From an uncultured Clostridia bacterium (GTDB lineage: Bacteria; Bacillota; Clostridia; Christensenellales; Borkfalkiaceae), in the NCBI GenBank assembly GCA_934254815.1, contig CAKQME010000022.1, forward strand, positions 1 to 18,455: a stretch of 18,455 bases of DNA. The letters are read 5' to 3'. Positions 1-6,973 of the stretch are shown here, piece by piece. The notes beneath the pieces were generated by a model. It ran no database searches. It had not been told where the DNA came from and saw only the letters and a list, made by a program, of their open reading frames with translations. The first letter of the stretch is position 1, and each line of letters begins with the position of its first letter. The translations under genes were made by a program, and so were the position numbers.

Positions 1-36
1 GGTCATCTATTACTTTAATAGATGACCTGCTTTTTT
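1..36. terminator. Convergent hairpin terminator downstream of the integrase
   Basis: A perfect 12-bp inverted repeat (GGTCATCTATTA, loop CTT, TAATAGATGACC, positions 1-27) is followed on the plus strand by TGCTTTTTT. On the minus strand the same hairpin lies just past the integrase stop at 35, and any U-run would be outside the window. It can stop a plus-strand gene from the left and probably also serves the integrase. Confidence 0.75.
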
Positions 37-964
37 ATAGCATTTTCCCAAGTTTATTCATCATTTCCTTTTTATGTTCCGTCATAGAATGGGCATAACG
101 GTTTAGTGTAATCGTCGGGTTTTTGTGTCCCAATATTTCAGAAAGAGTTCTGACATCCATTCCGCATTCAATTGCTCGCGTTGCAAATGTATGCCTTAGA
201 GAGTGAAATCCTTTATGCTCGATGTTTAATTCTTTTAATAGCAAAGAAAAACTACGCTGATAGGATCTGACATAGCAAGGTTTTCCGTTGCTTGAAATTA
301 TGTAACGTGAATTGCCGACTTTTTTATACTCCCTTAACAATTGAATTATTTGCTTTGGTAACGGAATTTCGCGACGGGAAGAAATCGTTTTAGGCGTATC
401 TTCGATTCTGCATAATTTTCCGTTTTCGTCTTTTCCGTCGTAACAAGTCTTTGTTACCGTAAGCGTTCCTTTCGCTAAATCGACGTCGCTCCATTTAAGA
501 GAAAGCAATTCTCCTATTCTTAACCCCGTATACAGGCACAAAACGACTCCAAACATTTTACTTCTTTTAACCGTAAGAATCGCTTGTTCGATTTTCTTTT
601 GCTCCGACAAAGAAAAACAAGTTACGACTTTCTCTCTCGGTTTAGGTCTTTTTATTCGATCCGCAATATATTTTTTAGTTTCTCCAAGGGTATACGCTAA
701 TTTTAAAGAACTTTGAATTACGGTAATGATACCGTTTACGGAATTAGCCGCTAAACCTTTTCCCGTAAGTAAATTCCCGTCGTTCATCAGGTCCGTCACA
801 AACAGTTGTAGCTTTAACGGGGTTATATCGTCAATATCTTCCTCTCCGATACTGCTTATAATATGTTGCTCCGCAACCTGAGAATACCTTTCGTAAGTCC
901 TTATTTTTGCTGTCGGTTTAATATAATTTTTCAGCCAAACGTTCAACCAATCTTTATATTTCAT
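35..964 (-). CDS. Tyrosine recombinase / phage-type integrase (XerC/D-like fold)
   Basis: A 309-aa site-specific DNA recombinase of the lambda-integrase family, which cuts and rejoins DNA through a 3'-phosphotyrosyl intermediate. An N-terminal SAM-like core-binding domain (about 1-105) precedes the catalytic domain. The full active-site set is visible: R149 in TGLRIGELL, the beta-hairpin lysine near K192, H254 and R257 in HSLRH, H280 in LGH and nucleophile Y290. The ATG is preceded by AAAGGAG at 6-nt spacing, and a TATAAT on the minus strand (994-999) could be its -10. It looks intact and resembles integrases of phages and integrative elements more than housekeeping XerC/D. No excisionase, relaxase or phage gene is visible beside it, so it is either the edge of an element extending left of the window or a remnant. 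Confidence 0.9.
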   Translation of the reverse strand: MKYKDWLNVWLKNYIKPTAKIRTYERYSQVAEQHIISSIGEEDIDDITPLKLQLFVTDLMNDGNLLTGKGLAANSVNGIITVIQSSLKLAYTLGETKKYIADRIKRPKPREKVVTCFSLSEQKKIEQAILTVKRSKMFGVVLCLYTGLRIGELLSLKWSDVDLAKGTLTVTKTCYDGKDENGKLCRIEDTPKTISSRREIPLPKQIIQLLREYKKVGNSRYIISSNGKPCYVRSYQRSFSLLLKELNIEHKGFHSLRHTFATRAIECGMDVRTLSEILGHKNPTITLNRYAHSMTEHKKEMMNKLGKML

Positions 965-1042
965 TGAAAACTCCTTTTGCTTTACTGTTATTTATTATAA
1001 ATTTTCTCACCGTAAATAGAAATGCGCCCCGTATAACGGCAT

Positions 1043-1075
1043 AAAAAAGAGAGAACAATAAAAAATGTTCTCTCT
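1043..1075 (-). terminator. Minus-strand intrinsic terminator
   Basis: A perfect 10-bp stem (AGAGAGAACA at 1048-1057, TGTTCTCTCT at 1066-1075) has an 8-nt loop and is followed on the minus strand by TTTTT. It lies 38 nt past the end of the 56-codon ORF at 1114-1284. It is a second minus-strand stop signal beyond the closer cls terminator, which suggests a separate short transcript ends here. Confidence 0.7.
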
Positions 1076-1113
1076 CCCGAACTAAAGCGGAAGTTTTTTA
1101 CGATTATTCGACT

Positions 1114-1284
1114 TTAAACCGACGTTTGAAAGCTGTTTTTTATATTATTCAGCATTTTTAGTGGTATTTTTCGTAAAATCTTTTTCATAACGATAGCAGA
1201 AGAGGTTACGCCGCCGAAAGCTGTGTTTTTAAGACTTTCACAAAACGATTTCGTTAAAATTTCAGAAAAGTTTGGAAAACGCAT
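1114..1284 (-). CDS. Possible small basic protein of 56 aa (doubtful)
   Basis: An open frame of 56 codons starts at ATG 1284 and stops with TAA at 1114-1116. Its second half is lysine-rich and amphipathic (MKKILRKIPLKMLNN from residue 33) after a glycine-containing stretch AFGGVTSSA. No Shine-Dalgarno site precedes either the first or the internal ATG, which argues against it. In its favour is the intrinsic terminator 38 nt downstream on the same strand, which otherwise has no obvious gene. I do not recognise a family. It could be a real small protein, the decayed 3' end of a gene truncated when the neighbouring integrase arrived, or chance. Confidence 0.25.
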   Translation of the reverse strand: MRFPNFSEILTKSFCESLKNTAFGGVTSSAIVMKKILRKIPLKMLNNIKNSFQTSV

Positions 1285-1303
1285 GCTAAAAAACGATTGT
1301 CGG

Positions 1304-1353
1304 ATAATAAAAAGGTTGCAAATCTATTCGGAAAAACAGAAATGCAACCTTTT
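1304..1353 (-). terminator. Intrinsic terminator of cls
   Basis: A perfect 11-bp stem (AAAAGGTTGCA at 1310-1320, TGCAACCTTTT at 1343-1353) with a 22-nt loop begins 20 nt after the cls stop codon and runs into TTATTAT on the minus strand. Confidence 0.7.
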
Positions 1354-1372
1354 GGTAGTAATATTAAGTTTT

Positions 1373-2911
1373 TTAAATAAGCGGGGAAAACGGCGTTATT
1401 ATCAATTTGGCTATTTTCTCGTACCACCGAAGTTTTAACGTTTCGCTGTCCGCTATAATACATTGCGTTTCGAAAAGCTTGTCGAAGTCGTCGCGTATGG
1501 CGTTTACTGCGGAATCGTTGGTAAACGTTATCCCGCATTCGAAATGATGCACGAACGAACGGAAATCGAGATTTACCGTTCCGGCAAACGCTATTTCTCC
1601 GTCGCATACCATAGTTTTCGAATGTATAAACCCGTCGCGGTATAAATATATTTTTACTCCCGCGTCAAGCAATTTCGAACAATAATATTTGGTCATTGTG
1701 TAAATTGTCTTTTTGTCGGGAATCTGCGGAATTATAAGCCTTACGTCTACTCCGCGCCGAGCCGCGTTCATAAGCGCGTCGCGTATGTCGTTGTCAACCA
1801 CGAAATACGGCGCGGCAAAATAAACGTAATCTTTCGCTCCGTAAATAACGTTCATAAAATTCGTTTCTGAAATATGTTCGTAAGTTATCGGGGCGGGGGA
1901 GTCTCCGAAAGGCATGCAATAGCCTTGATTTTCGAAATTTTCGTGCGATGTTTCGATAAAATCGTCTTCTTTCAGTTCTACTCCGCTCATGTTGAACAGC
2001 TGAATAAACAACCTTACGAAACTGTCTGAAGCTTGCCCCGTGACCTTAACGCCGCTGTCGAGCCACCTGCCGTAAGGGCGTTTGGCGTTTATATATTCGT
2101 CGGCAATGTTCACTCCGCCCGTAAAGGCGATTTTACCGTCTATAACGGCTATTTTTCTGTGGTCGCGGTTGTTGTGAATTATCGATACAACGGGGAAAAA
2201 TTTATTGAATTTACGCGCGTCGATACCCTCTTTGCGCAGCTTTTTATAGAACCCGGAAGATACTTTTATAACGCTGCCTACGTCGTCGTACATAAGGTAG
2301 ACTTTTACGCCGCTTTTTATTTTTTCGAGCAGAACGTTGTGTATTTCGTTCCACATTTTCCCCTCTTCGATAATGAAGTATTCAAGGAAAATGTATTTCT
2401 CGGCGGTTTTAAGCGATTTAACAAGTTCTAAAAAGTACGTTTCGCCGTCGTGAAGATATTCTATTTTGCTGTTGTCGTATACGGGCATCGAGGTGACGTT
2501 ACGGAGATATCTGAATACCCCCGCTTTATCGGGTAGGTCGGTCGTCAGATTTTTAACGACTTTTTCCTGCGAATAGTAGTCGTCGTGATGTTCGTGATAT
2601 ATTTCGCGGAATTTTTTGCGTTGTTTGCGGCTCAGTCTTACGCTGCCGAAAGTGAGATAGCACATAGCTCCGCCGAACGGGAATAACAGACAGACGATAG
2701 TCCAGGGGAGTTTGTAAACCGCGGCGTTATCCTTGTTTATTATATGGAGTAACAGCAGCAACCCCAGAACGTAAGCCACGGCTTGACCCCATCGCCACAG
2801 CGAAGCGACTTTGTAAAAGACAATCCAAATCGCCAAAGCCTGTAAAATAATGGCTAAGGCGATTATGGTAAATCTTGAAAACAGTAATCTTTTATTTCGT
2901 TTAGCTTCCAC
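1373..2911 (-). CDS. cls: Cardiolipin synthase (phospholipase D superfamily)
   Basis: A 512-aa membrane enzyme that condenses two phosphatidylglycerol molecules to cardiolipin and glycerol. Two N-terminal hydrophobic segments (about 13-34 and 44-57, with a further hydrophobic stretch at 69-88) form the PLDc_N anchor. Two PLD catalytic domains follow, each with an HKD motif: H251-x-K253-x4-D258 (HRKIAVIDG) and H430-x-K432-x4-D437 (HSKTMVCDG). The length is normal for the bacterial Cls family (about 480-510 aa). The start is GTG at 2909-2911, supported by AAGGAG five bases upstream; no in-frame ATG fits better. The gene stands alone, with a terminator just after the stop. It may have a long leader carrying the compound palindrome at 3013-3078. 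No convincing promoter was found. The gene looks intact and vertically inherited. Confidence 0.93.
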   Translation of the reverse strand: MEAKRNKRLLFSRFTIIALAIILQALAIWIVFYKVASLWRWGQAVAYVLGLLLLLHIINKDNAAVYKLPWTIVCLLFPFGGAMCYLTFGSVRLSRKQRKKFREIYHEHHDDYYSQEKVVKNLTTDLPDKAGVFRYLRNVTSMPVYDNSKIEYLHDGETYFLELVKSLKTAEKYIFLEYFIIEEGKMWNEIHNVLLEKIKSGVKVYLMYDDVGSVIKVSSGFYKKLRKEGIDARKFNKFFPVVSIIHNNRDHRKIAVIDGKIAFTGGVNIADEYINAKRPYGRWLDSGVKVTGQASDSFVRLFIQLFNMSGVELKEDDFIETSHENFENQGYCMPFGDSPAPITYEHISETNFMNVIYGAKDYVYFAAPYFVVDNDIRDALMNAARRGVDVRLIIPQIPDKKTIYTMTKYYCSKLLDAGVKIYLYRDGFIHSKTMVCDGEIAFAGTVNLDFRSFVHHFECGITFTNDSAVNAIRDDFDKLFETQCIIADSETLKLRWYEKIAKLIITPFSPLI

Positions 2912-3012
2912 TTTTTCTCCTTGAGTGAGTTATTGTCGCTTAGTCCGTCAGGGCATAGTGTGTTCGAGTTATTATTCAGTCATTATTCGGTGGGGTTCTT
3001 CGCAGCCTATTC

Positions 3013-3078
3013 GGCGCTTAAACGCTAAAGCGTTTAAACAATAGTTTGCCTTTATTGTTTCGCAATAAAGGCAGCGCC
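3013..3078. repeat. Compound palindrome able to fold as a three-way junction
   Basis: Three nested perfect inverted repeats share one outer stem: GGCGCT (3013-3018) with AGCGCC (3073-3078); inside, TTAAACGC-TAAA-GCGTTTAA (3018-3037) and GCCTTTATTG-TTTCG-CAATAAAGGC (3048-3072). There is no U-run on either side. It lies about 100 nt upstream of the cls start, so it would sit in the leader of any cls transcript starting to the right. It could be a mobile palindromic repeat or a structured leader; I do not recognise a family. Confidence 0.6.
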
Positions 3079-3130
3079 TTATGAATATCATCGTTCACAA
3101 ACCCTTGCAAGCAAGTTTGCTCTCTCGATA

Positions 3131-3457
3131 TTGACAGAATGACGTAATTTGCTTATTTTTTCTGTCATATTGAGCGCGAGCGAAATATCCCACTGTATAA
3201 GTAGTCCGCACTTTTTTTGTGGGATTCTTCGTTTCACTCAGAACGACGTATTTTGTTTATTTTTTCTGTCATATTGAGCGCGAGCGAAATATCCCACTGT
3301 ATTAAGTAGTCCGCCCTTTTTCAGTGGGATTCTTCGTTTCGCTCAGAACGACGTACTTTGTTTATTTTTTCTGTCATAATGAGCACGAGCGAAATATCCC
3401 ACTGTATTAAGTAGTCCGCACTTTTTTTGTGGGATTCTTCACTTCGTTCAGAATGAC
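3131..3457. repeat. Tandem palindromic intergenic repeats, three copies plus a partial
   Basis: Near-identical units begin with CTGTCATATTGAGCGCGAGC or a variant at 3162, 3266 and 3371 (periods 104 and 105). A partial right end precedes them at 3131-3160. Each unit of about 86 bp has arms of about 29-30 bp in imperfect inverted orientation (left GTCAT..TGAGCG..ATCCCAC, right GTGGGATTCTTCG..CAGAACGAC) around a T-rich loop containing AGTAGTCCG. Units are joined by a T-rich linker ending in TTTATTTTTT. Similar dispersed palindromes (GTCATTCTGAGCG...GAATCCCAC) occur between genes in many bacterial genomes. The array fills the space between htpG and cls; the rest of 2912-3531 shows no gene. Confidence 0.85.
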
Positions 3458-3531
3458 AAAAATATATCAGGTCGGACTAATTACCTGCGAGCAACATCAC
3501 GTTGCCGTCACGTTTCCGGTCTCGGACTGTC

Positions 3532-5415
3532 TTATTTTGCGAGTAAACCGAATAACTTGTCGATAACTTCCGTCGGATTTTCTACGTTTAACCCCGCGAT
3601 AAGCCTTGCCGATTGATATAATACCTCTGCGTAATCGGCTAAACCGTCGGCATTTTCCGCATAAGCCGCTTTCAGTTTCTCGTAAATCGGGTGGTTGGCG
3701 TTTATTTCAAGAACTTTCGTTGCTTTTACCTGTTCGGGGTTGTTGGGCATTGCGGATAATACTTTTTCCATTTCAAGCGAAACTTCGCCCTCCGAAGATA
3801 AACATACCGCATGATTGCCGATAGCGGTTGAAGCTCTTACTTTGCCTACCTTGTCACCGAGCAATTCTTTTATTTTGCCGAGCATGTCTTTGTCCTGCTC
3901 GTTGCGTTCGTCGTCTTCTTTGTTGGCGGAAACTTCTTCGCTTAAAACGTTTTTGAACTGCTTGCCCTCGTATTCTCCGAGCATCTTGACCGCGAATTCG
4001 TCCACGTCGTCGCTGAAGCAGAGTATGTCTTTGCCGTCGGATAATATCTTTTCGCTCTGCGGTAAAGCCTTTATCGCAGCGGTGTTCTTGCCCGAACCGT
4101 AGTATATGAATTTGTCGTCGTCTTTAAGCTCCGCGACGTATTCTTTCAAAGTGACGTACTTTTCGGTTTTTGCCGACTTGAACATTATAAGGTCTTGTAA
4201 TAAATCTTTGTTCATACCCCAGCCGGCGTATAGACCGTATTTGAGTTGAAGCCCGAATTTTTCAAAGAATTTATCGTAAGTTTCGCGATCGTTCTTCTGC
4301 ATGTCGAGAAGTTCGTTTTTGATTTTCTTTTCGAGATTGCTTGCTATCAGTTGCAACTGACGGTTGTGCTGAATGGTTTCACGCGAAATATTAAGCGTAA
4401 GTTCGCTGTCTACAAGCCCTTTTACGAAACTGAAACAGTCGGGCAGAAGTTCTTCGCATTTGTCGGTTATAAGTACGCCGTCGGTGTAGAGTTTAAGCCC
4501 TTTTTCGTAGTTTTTACTGTAATAGTTGTAAGGAACGGTCGAGGGGATAAAAAGCAACGCTTTGTACGTTACCGCGCCCTCCGCAGAAGTGTGAATAACT
4601 CTGAGCGGAGCTTCGTAGTCGTAGAAGTTGTCCGTGTAGAATTTGTCGTATTCTTCCTTGGTGATTTCCGTCTTGTTCTTCTTCCATAACGGGGTCATCG
4701 AGTTGAGCGTTTCCCATTCTTTGTAGCTTTCTCTTTCTTTGCCCGCTTTTCTGTCTTCTTCGCTTTGTTCTTTGTATTTCGTCACCTGCATTTTAATCGG
4801 GTAACGGATATAGTCGGAATACTTTTTAACGAGATTTCTTATTTCGTATTCCTGGAGGAAATTCGAATATTTGTCGTCGTCCGTATCGGGTTTGATATGA
4901 AGAACTATTTCGGTGCCTCTGTCGGCTTTGTCGCACGGGGTTATATCGTAACCCTCGGTACCCGTACTTGTCCAGACGTTGGCTTCTTCGGAACCGAACG
5001 CTTTGGAATATACTTCGACTTTGTCCGCTACCATGAACGCCGAATAGAAACCTACGCCGAATTGACCTATAACGGAAACGTCGTCGTTTTCTTTTAAGTC
5101 TTTGTTTTCTTCCTTGAAAGCGAGCGAGCCGCTCTTTGCGATAGTGCCGAGATTTTCGTCGAGTTCTTTGGCGGTCATACCGATACCGTTATCTTTTATT
5201 TTAAGAAGTCTTTCTTTCTCGTCTGCGGTAATTTCGATAGAGAAATCGTCGCGGGTAAGCCCCGAAAGCCCCTCTTTAAGACCTTTAAAATACAACTTGT
5301 CGATAGCGTCGCTGCAGTTGGAAATAAGTTCTCTTAAAAATATTTCCTTGTGAGTGTAAATCGAGTTGATCATTAAATCGAGAACTCTTTTAGATTGCGT
5401 TTTAAAACTTTTCAT
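3532..5415 (-). CDS. htpG: Hsp90-family molecular chaperone HtpG
   Basis: A cytosolic ATP-dependent chaperone dimer of 627 aa. The GHKL ATPase domain shows the catalytic E29 and Mg-binding N33 (RELISNCSDA), D75 in KDNGIGM (75-80) and the lid glycine motif GQFGVGF (118-124). The middle and C-terminal dimerisation domains follow at normal length and are intact. I chose ATG 5413-5415: AGAGGTGA lies just before it, and the protein then begins KSFKTQSKRVLDLMINSIY, matching the usual HtpG start. The GTG three codons upstream would fall inside that ribosome site. Upstream are a strong sigma-A promoter and overlapping CIRCE-like operators, so the HrcA repressor probably controls it. B. subtilis htpG is not a CIRCE gene, so that control is noteworthy. 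No clear terminator was found before the repeat array. Confidence 0.96.
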   Translation of the reverse strand: MKSFKTQSKRVLDLMINSIYTHKEIFLRELISNCSDAIDKLYFKGLKEGLSGLTRDDFSIEITADEKERLLKIKDNGIGMTAKELDENLGTIAKSGSLAFKEENKDLKENDDVSVIGQFGVGFYSAFMVADKVEVYSKAFGSEEANVWTSTGTEGYDITPCDKADRGTEIVLHIKPDTDDDKYSNFLQEYEIRNLVKKYSDYIRYPIKMQVTKYKEQSEEDRKAGKERESYKEWETLNSMTPLWKKNKTEITKEEYDKFYTDNFYDYEAPLRVIHTSAEGAVTYKALLFIPSTVPYNYYSKNYEKGLKLYTDGVLITDKCEELLPDCFSFVKGLVDSELTLNISRETIQHNRQLQLIASNLEKKIKNELLDMQKNDRETYDKFFEKFGLQLKYGLYAGWGMNKDLLQDLIMFKSAKTEKYVTLKEYVAELKDDDKFIYYGSGKNTAAIKALPQSEKILSDGKDILCFSDDVDEFAVKMLGEYEGKQFKNVLSEEVSANKEDDERNEQDKDMLGKIKELLGDKVGKVRASTAIGNHAVCLSSEGEVSLEMEKVLSAMPNNPEQVKATKVLEINANHPIYEKLKAAYAENADGLADYAEVLYQSARLIAGLNVENPTEVIDKLFGLLAK

Positions 5416-5435
5416 ATATTTCACCTCTTAAAGTA

Positions 5436-5485
5436 TTAGCAAATTTATTTTACGAGTGTTAGCACTCTCTTTGCTTGTCTGCTAA
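5436..5485 (-). promoter_or_regulatory. Two overlapping CIRCE-like operators (HrcA sites) of htpG
   Basis: CIRCE consensus is TTAGCACTC-N9-GAGTGCTAA. Two matches with exactly 9-nt spacers overlap by four bases. Site A is TTAGCAAAT (5436-5444), N9, GAGTGTTAG (5454-5462), matching 6/9 and 7/9. Site B is TTAGCACTC (5459-5467), N9, GTCTGCTAA (5477-5485), matching 9/9 and 7/9. They lie between the -10 box and the htpG ribosome site, where bound HrcA would block transcription. Confidence 0.8.
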
Positions 5486-5486
5486 T

Positions 5487-5515
5487 ATTATAGTCCGAAA
5501 AGCGAATAATGGCAA
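5487..5515 (-). promoter_or_regulatory. Sigma-A promoter of htpG
   Basis: On the minus strand, TTGCCA (5510-5515), a 17-nt spacer and TATAAT (5487-5492): 11 of 12 bases match consensus. The expected start site falls within the CIRCE-like region immediately downstream. Confidence 0.8.
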
Positions 5516-5576
5516 GCGTTTTAAAGTAAATAATTATGATTTTTTGAAAAAAATAATCGGCGGCAGAAAAGTAATA

Positions 5577-5625
5577 AACAAAAAACAATGATTTTATCGT
5601 TTAACAAAATCATTGTTTATATATT
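5577..5625. terminator. Bidirectional-looking hairpin terminator between mntP and htpG
   Basis: A perfect 13-bp stem (AAACAATGATTTT at 5583-5595, AAAATCATTGTTT at 5606-5618) has a 10-nt loop. The minus strand continues into TTTTTTGTTT inside and beyond the stem, so it best fits an end for the mntP transcript, about 195 nt past its stop. The plus side (ATATATTTT) is weaker. Confidence 0.65.
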
Positions 5626-5740
5626 TTAGATATGTTGAGTTAAATAACGCGAAAGACTGCAAAAGTCATAGATGCTTGTTCGCATAGCGAGATTTTCTTG
5701 CGCAAAGCCTTAGAATAACATAAAAGATTAAGCAAGTATA

Positions 5741-5787
5741 TCATATTGAGCGTTAGCGAAATGCCTCACTATATTAAGGGCGGACAA
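5741..5787. repeat. Degraded half copy of the 3.1-3.5 kb palindromic repeat
   Basis: TCATATTGAGCG, then AGCGAAAT, CTCACT and ATTAAG, align in order with the left arm and loop of the array units at 3162-3410, with several substitutions; the right arm is absent. The rest of 5626-5814 has no gene, apart from a 7-bp palindrome (5798-5812, GCAGCCT-C-AGGCTGC) touching the mntP stop. Confidence 0.55.
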
Positions 5788-5814
5788 ATACTCGCGCGCA
5801 GCCTCAGGCTGCCG

Positions 5815-6399
5815 TTAAATGCCGAATATGCCGCGGATAAAGATTTCTATTCCTATTATAATAAGAATTACGCCGCCTGCGATAGTCGCTTTTTCACGGA
5901 AACGCATACCGAATTTTTTGCCTAAATATATGCCCGTCAGACAGATTGCGAACGTTACCGCGGCGATTATAAGCGACTCGACAAGCGCTTGTATAAATAT
6001 GTAGCTTTCGATAGTGAAACCTACCGAGAGCGCGTCTATAGACGTGGCTATTCCCTGAACGAGCAGGGCGGCGAAAGTCGTACCCGTCTGTTCGTCTTCG
6101 TTTTTGTTTTTTATTCCCTCGTAAACCATTTTCCCGCCGATAAACAAAAGCAGAACCAGCGCGATATACGGCACTATTTTTTCAAGCGTTTTCAGTTGCT
6201 GAACGACGGTTTTTACCAAAAACCAGCCCAGCATGGGCATTAACGCCTGAAAAACGCCGAACGTACCGGCGATTAAAAAGCTTTTACGTTTAGGCATTTC
6301 GGGTTCGTGTAAACCGTTTGCGAGCGACACCGAAAACGCGTCCATCGCAAGCCCTACGCCCATAAGCGCGCTTTCGACAAAGAAAATAAAACTCCACAT
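5815..6399 (-). CDS. mntP: Manganese efflux pump MntP
   Basis: A 194-aa inner-membrane Mn2+ exporter of the MntP (YebN/DUF204) family that protects cells from manganese excess. Six hydrophobic segments are visible in two pseudo-repeats, each with the family's acidic motif: D20 in GLAMDAFSVSLANGL (first helix) and D122 in TSIDALSVGF (fourth helix). The charged loop KNKNEDEQ (97-104) separates the halves. The length is typical (about 185-190 aa). The ATG at 6397-6399 has CGGAG about seven bases upstream. A yybP-ykoY manganese riboswitch, an intrinsic terminator and a near-consensus promoter lie upstream, so the assignment rests on family and regulation together. It is divergent from feoAB. The gene looks intact. 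Confidence 0.95.
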   Translation of the reverse strand: MWSFIFFVESALMGVGLAMDAFSVSLANGLHEPEMPKRKSFLIAGTFGVFQALMPMLGWFLVKTVVQQLKTLEKIVPYIALVLLLFIGGKMVYEGIKNKNEDEQTGTTFAALLVQGIATSIDALSVGFTIESYIFIQALVESLIIAAVTFAICLTGIYLGKKFGMRFREKATIAGGVILIIIGIEIFIRGIFGI

Positions 6400-6432
6400 A
6401 ATAAACTCCGATCTGATATGATTTTAAAAATT

Positions 6433-6463
6433 AAAAAAGCCGATTGCCGTCGTTTGCAATCGG
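6433..6463 (-). terminator. Riboswitch-controlled terminator in the mntP leader
   Basis: On the minus strand, CCGATTGC (6456-6463), an 8-nt loop and GCAATCGG (6440-6447), then CTTTTTT. It lies between the manganese aptamer and the mntP ribosome site. The ascending arm ATTGC can instead pair with GCAAT just upstream (about 6478-6483), which would give an antiterminator. That pairing is inferred, not tested. Confidence 0.8.
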
Positions 6464-6484
6464 TATATACTTTACCCATTGCTG

Positions 6485-6605
6485 TTTCGGCAATGAGTCT
6501 TGCTTTTTAAAACTGCGCCGGACCGTAAGTTTCTGCTGACGTCGGTCGGGATGTCGACGCGGTTACGCCCGCAAATCGCGCGGACGCTTGCTACTCTCTC
6601 AAAGG
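6485..6605 (-). promoter_or_regulatory. yybP-ykoY manganese riboswitch aptamer
   Basis: The minus strand carries the two conserved ends of the yybP-ykoY class: GAGAGAGTAGCAAGCG (5' side, plus coordinates 6585-6600) and AGCAAGACTCATTGCC (3' side, near 6488-6503). Between them are GC-rich helices and the segment GTCAGCAGAAACTTACGGTC, which carries the internal-loop bases typical of this class. Aptamers of this class bind Mn2+ and commonly control mntP-type exporters, which is exactly the downstream gene here. With the terminator at 6433-6463 it should act by transcription attenuation, switching mntP on when Mn2+ is high. Confidence 0.87.
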
Positions 6606-6615
6606 AAGTACGCTT

Positions 6616-6644
6616 ATCATACCATATCGTAACGATAAAGTCAA
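6616..6644 (-). promoter_or_regulatory. Promoter of the mntP riboswitch transcript
   Basis: On the minus strand TTGACT (6639-6644), a 17-nt spacer and TATGAT (6616-6621). The predicted start site is about 5 nt before the aptamer. Confidence 0.75.
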
Positions 6645-6678
6645 CCGTTTTAATCGACTTGTTGTATATGTTATTTGA

Positions 6679-6707
6679 TTGACTTATGCTTATGGATATA
6701 TTATAAT
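6679..6707 (+). promoter_or_regulatory. Promoter of the feo operon
   Basis: TTGACT (6679-6684), a 17-nt spacer and TATAAT (6702-6707), 36 nt before feoA. No convincing Fur box or DtxR-type palindrome overlaps it by eye, so the iron control is not evident. Confidence 0.75.
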
Positions 6708-6742
6708 TACGTCGCAGAAAATAATTTGGAATATTTACCATT

Positions 6743-6973
6743 ATGACTCTTGATAATTTAAAAGTCGGGCAAACGGCGAAGATTACAGCCGTCGGCGGTG
6801 ACGGCGCACTGCGTTGTCGGTTGCTCGATATGGGGCTTATACCTAAGACAAAAATTACATTGCAAAAAGTCGCGCCTATGGGAGATCCGCTTGAAATTCA
6901 TATTCGCGGATATGAACTTACTTTAAGACGTGAAGAAGCCGAAAAAATAGAGGTTACGACGGAGGGATTATGA
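6743..6973 (+). CDS. feoA: Ferrous iron transport protein A (FeoA)
   Basis: A 76-aa cytosolic SH3-like protein that accompanies the Fe2+ transporter FeoB and probably modulates its G domain. Typical FeoA features are the opening MTLDNLKVGQTAKI, the GGDGALRCRLLDMGLIPKT segment (18-36) and the C-terminal IRGYELTLRREEAEKIEV beta strands (54-71). The length is normal (about 75-80 aa). It is the first gene of the operon, and its TGA overlaps the feoB ATG by four bases, so translation is coupled. The ribosome site is weak: only a GGA about 13 nt before the ATG. Confidence 0.95.
   Translation: MTLDNLKVGQTAKITAVGGDGALRCRLLDMGLIPKTKITLQKVAPMGDPLEIHIRGYELTLRREEAEKIEVTTEGL

Noticed and set aside
3131..3457. 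CRISPR-like array
   Set aside because: The repeat unit is about 105 bp including linkers, nearly identical throughout, with no unique spacers and no cas genes nearby.
4246..5353. Plus-strand frames opposite htpG
   Set aside because: Antisense shadows of a well-conserved chaperone gene, with no ribosome sites and no recognisable domains.
5416..5424. GTG start for htpG three codons earlier
   Set aside because: The GTG forms part of the AGAGGTGA ribosome site that serves the ATG at 5413-5415.
6708..6742. Fur or DtxR operator for the feo operon
   Set aside because: No 19-bp Fur-like or DtxR-like palindrome is evident in or after the promoter.
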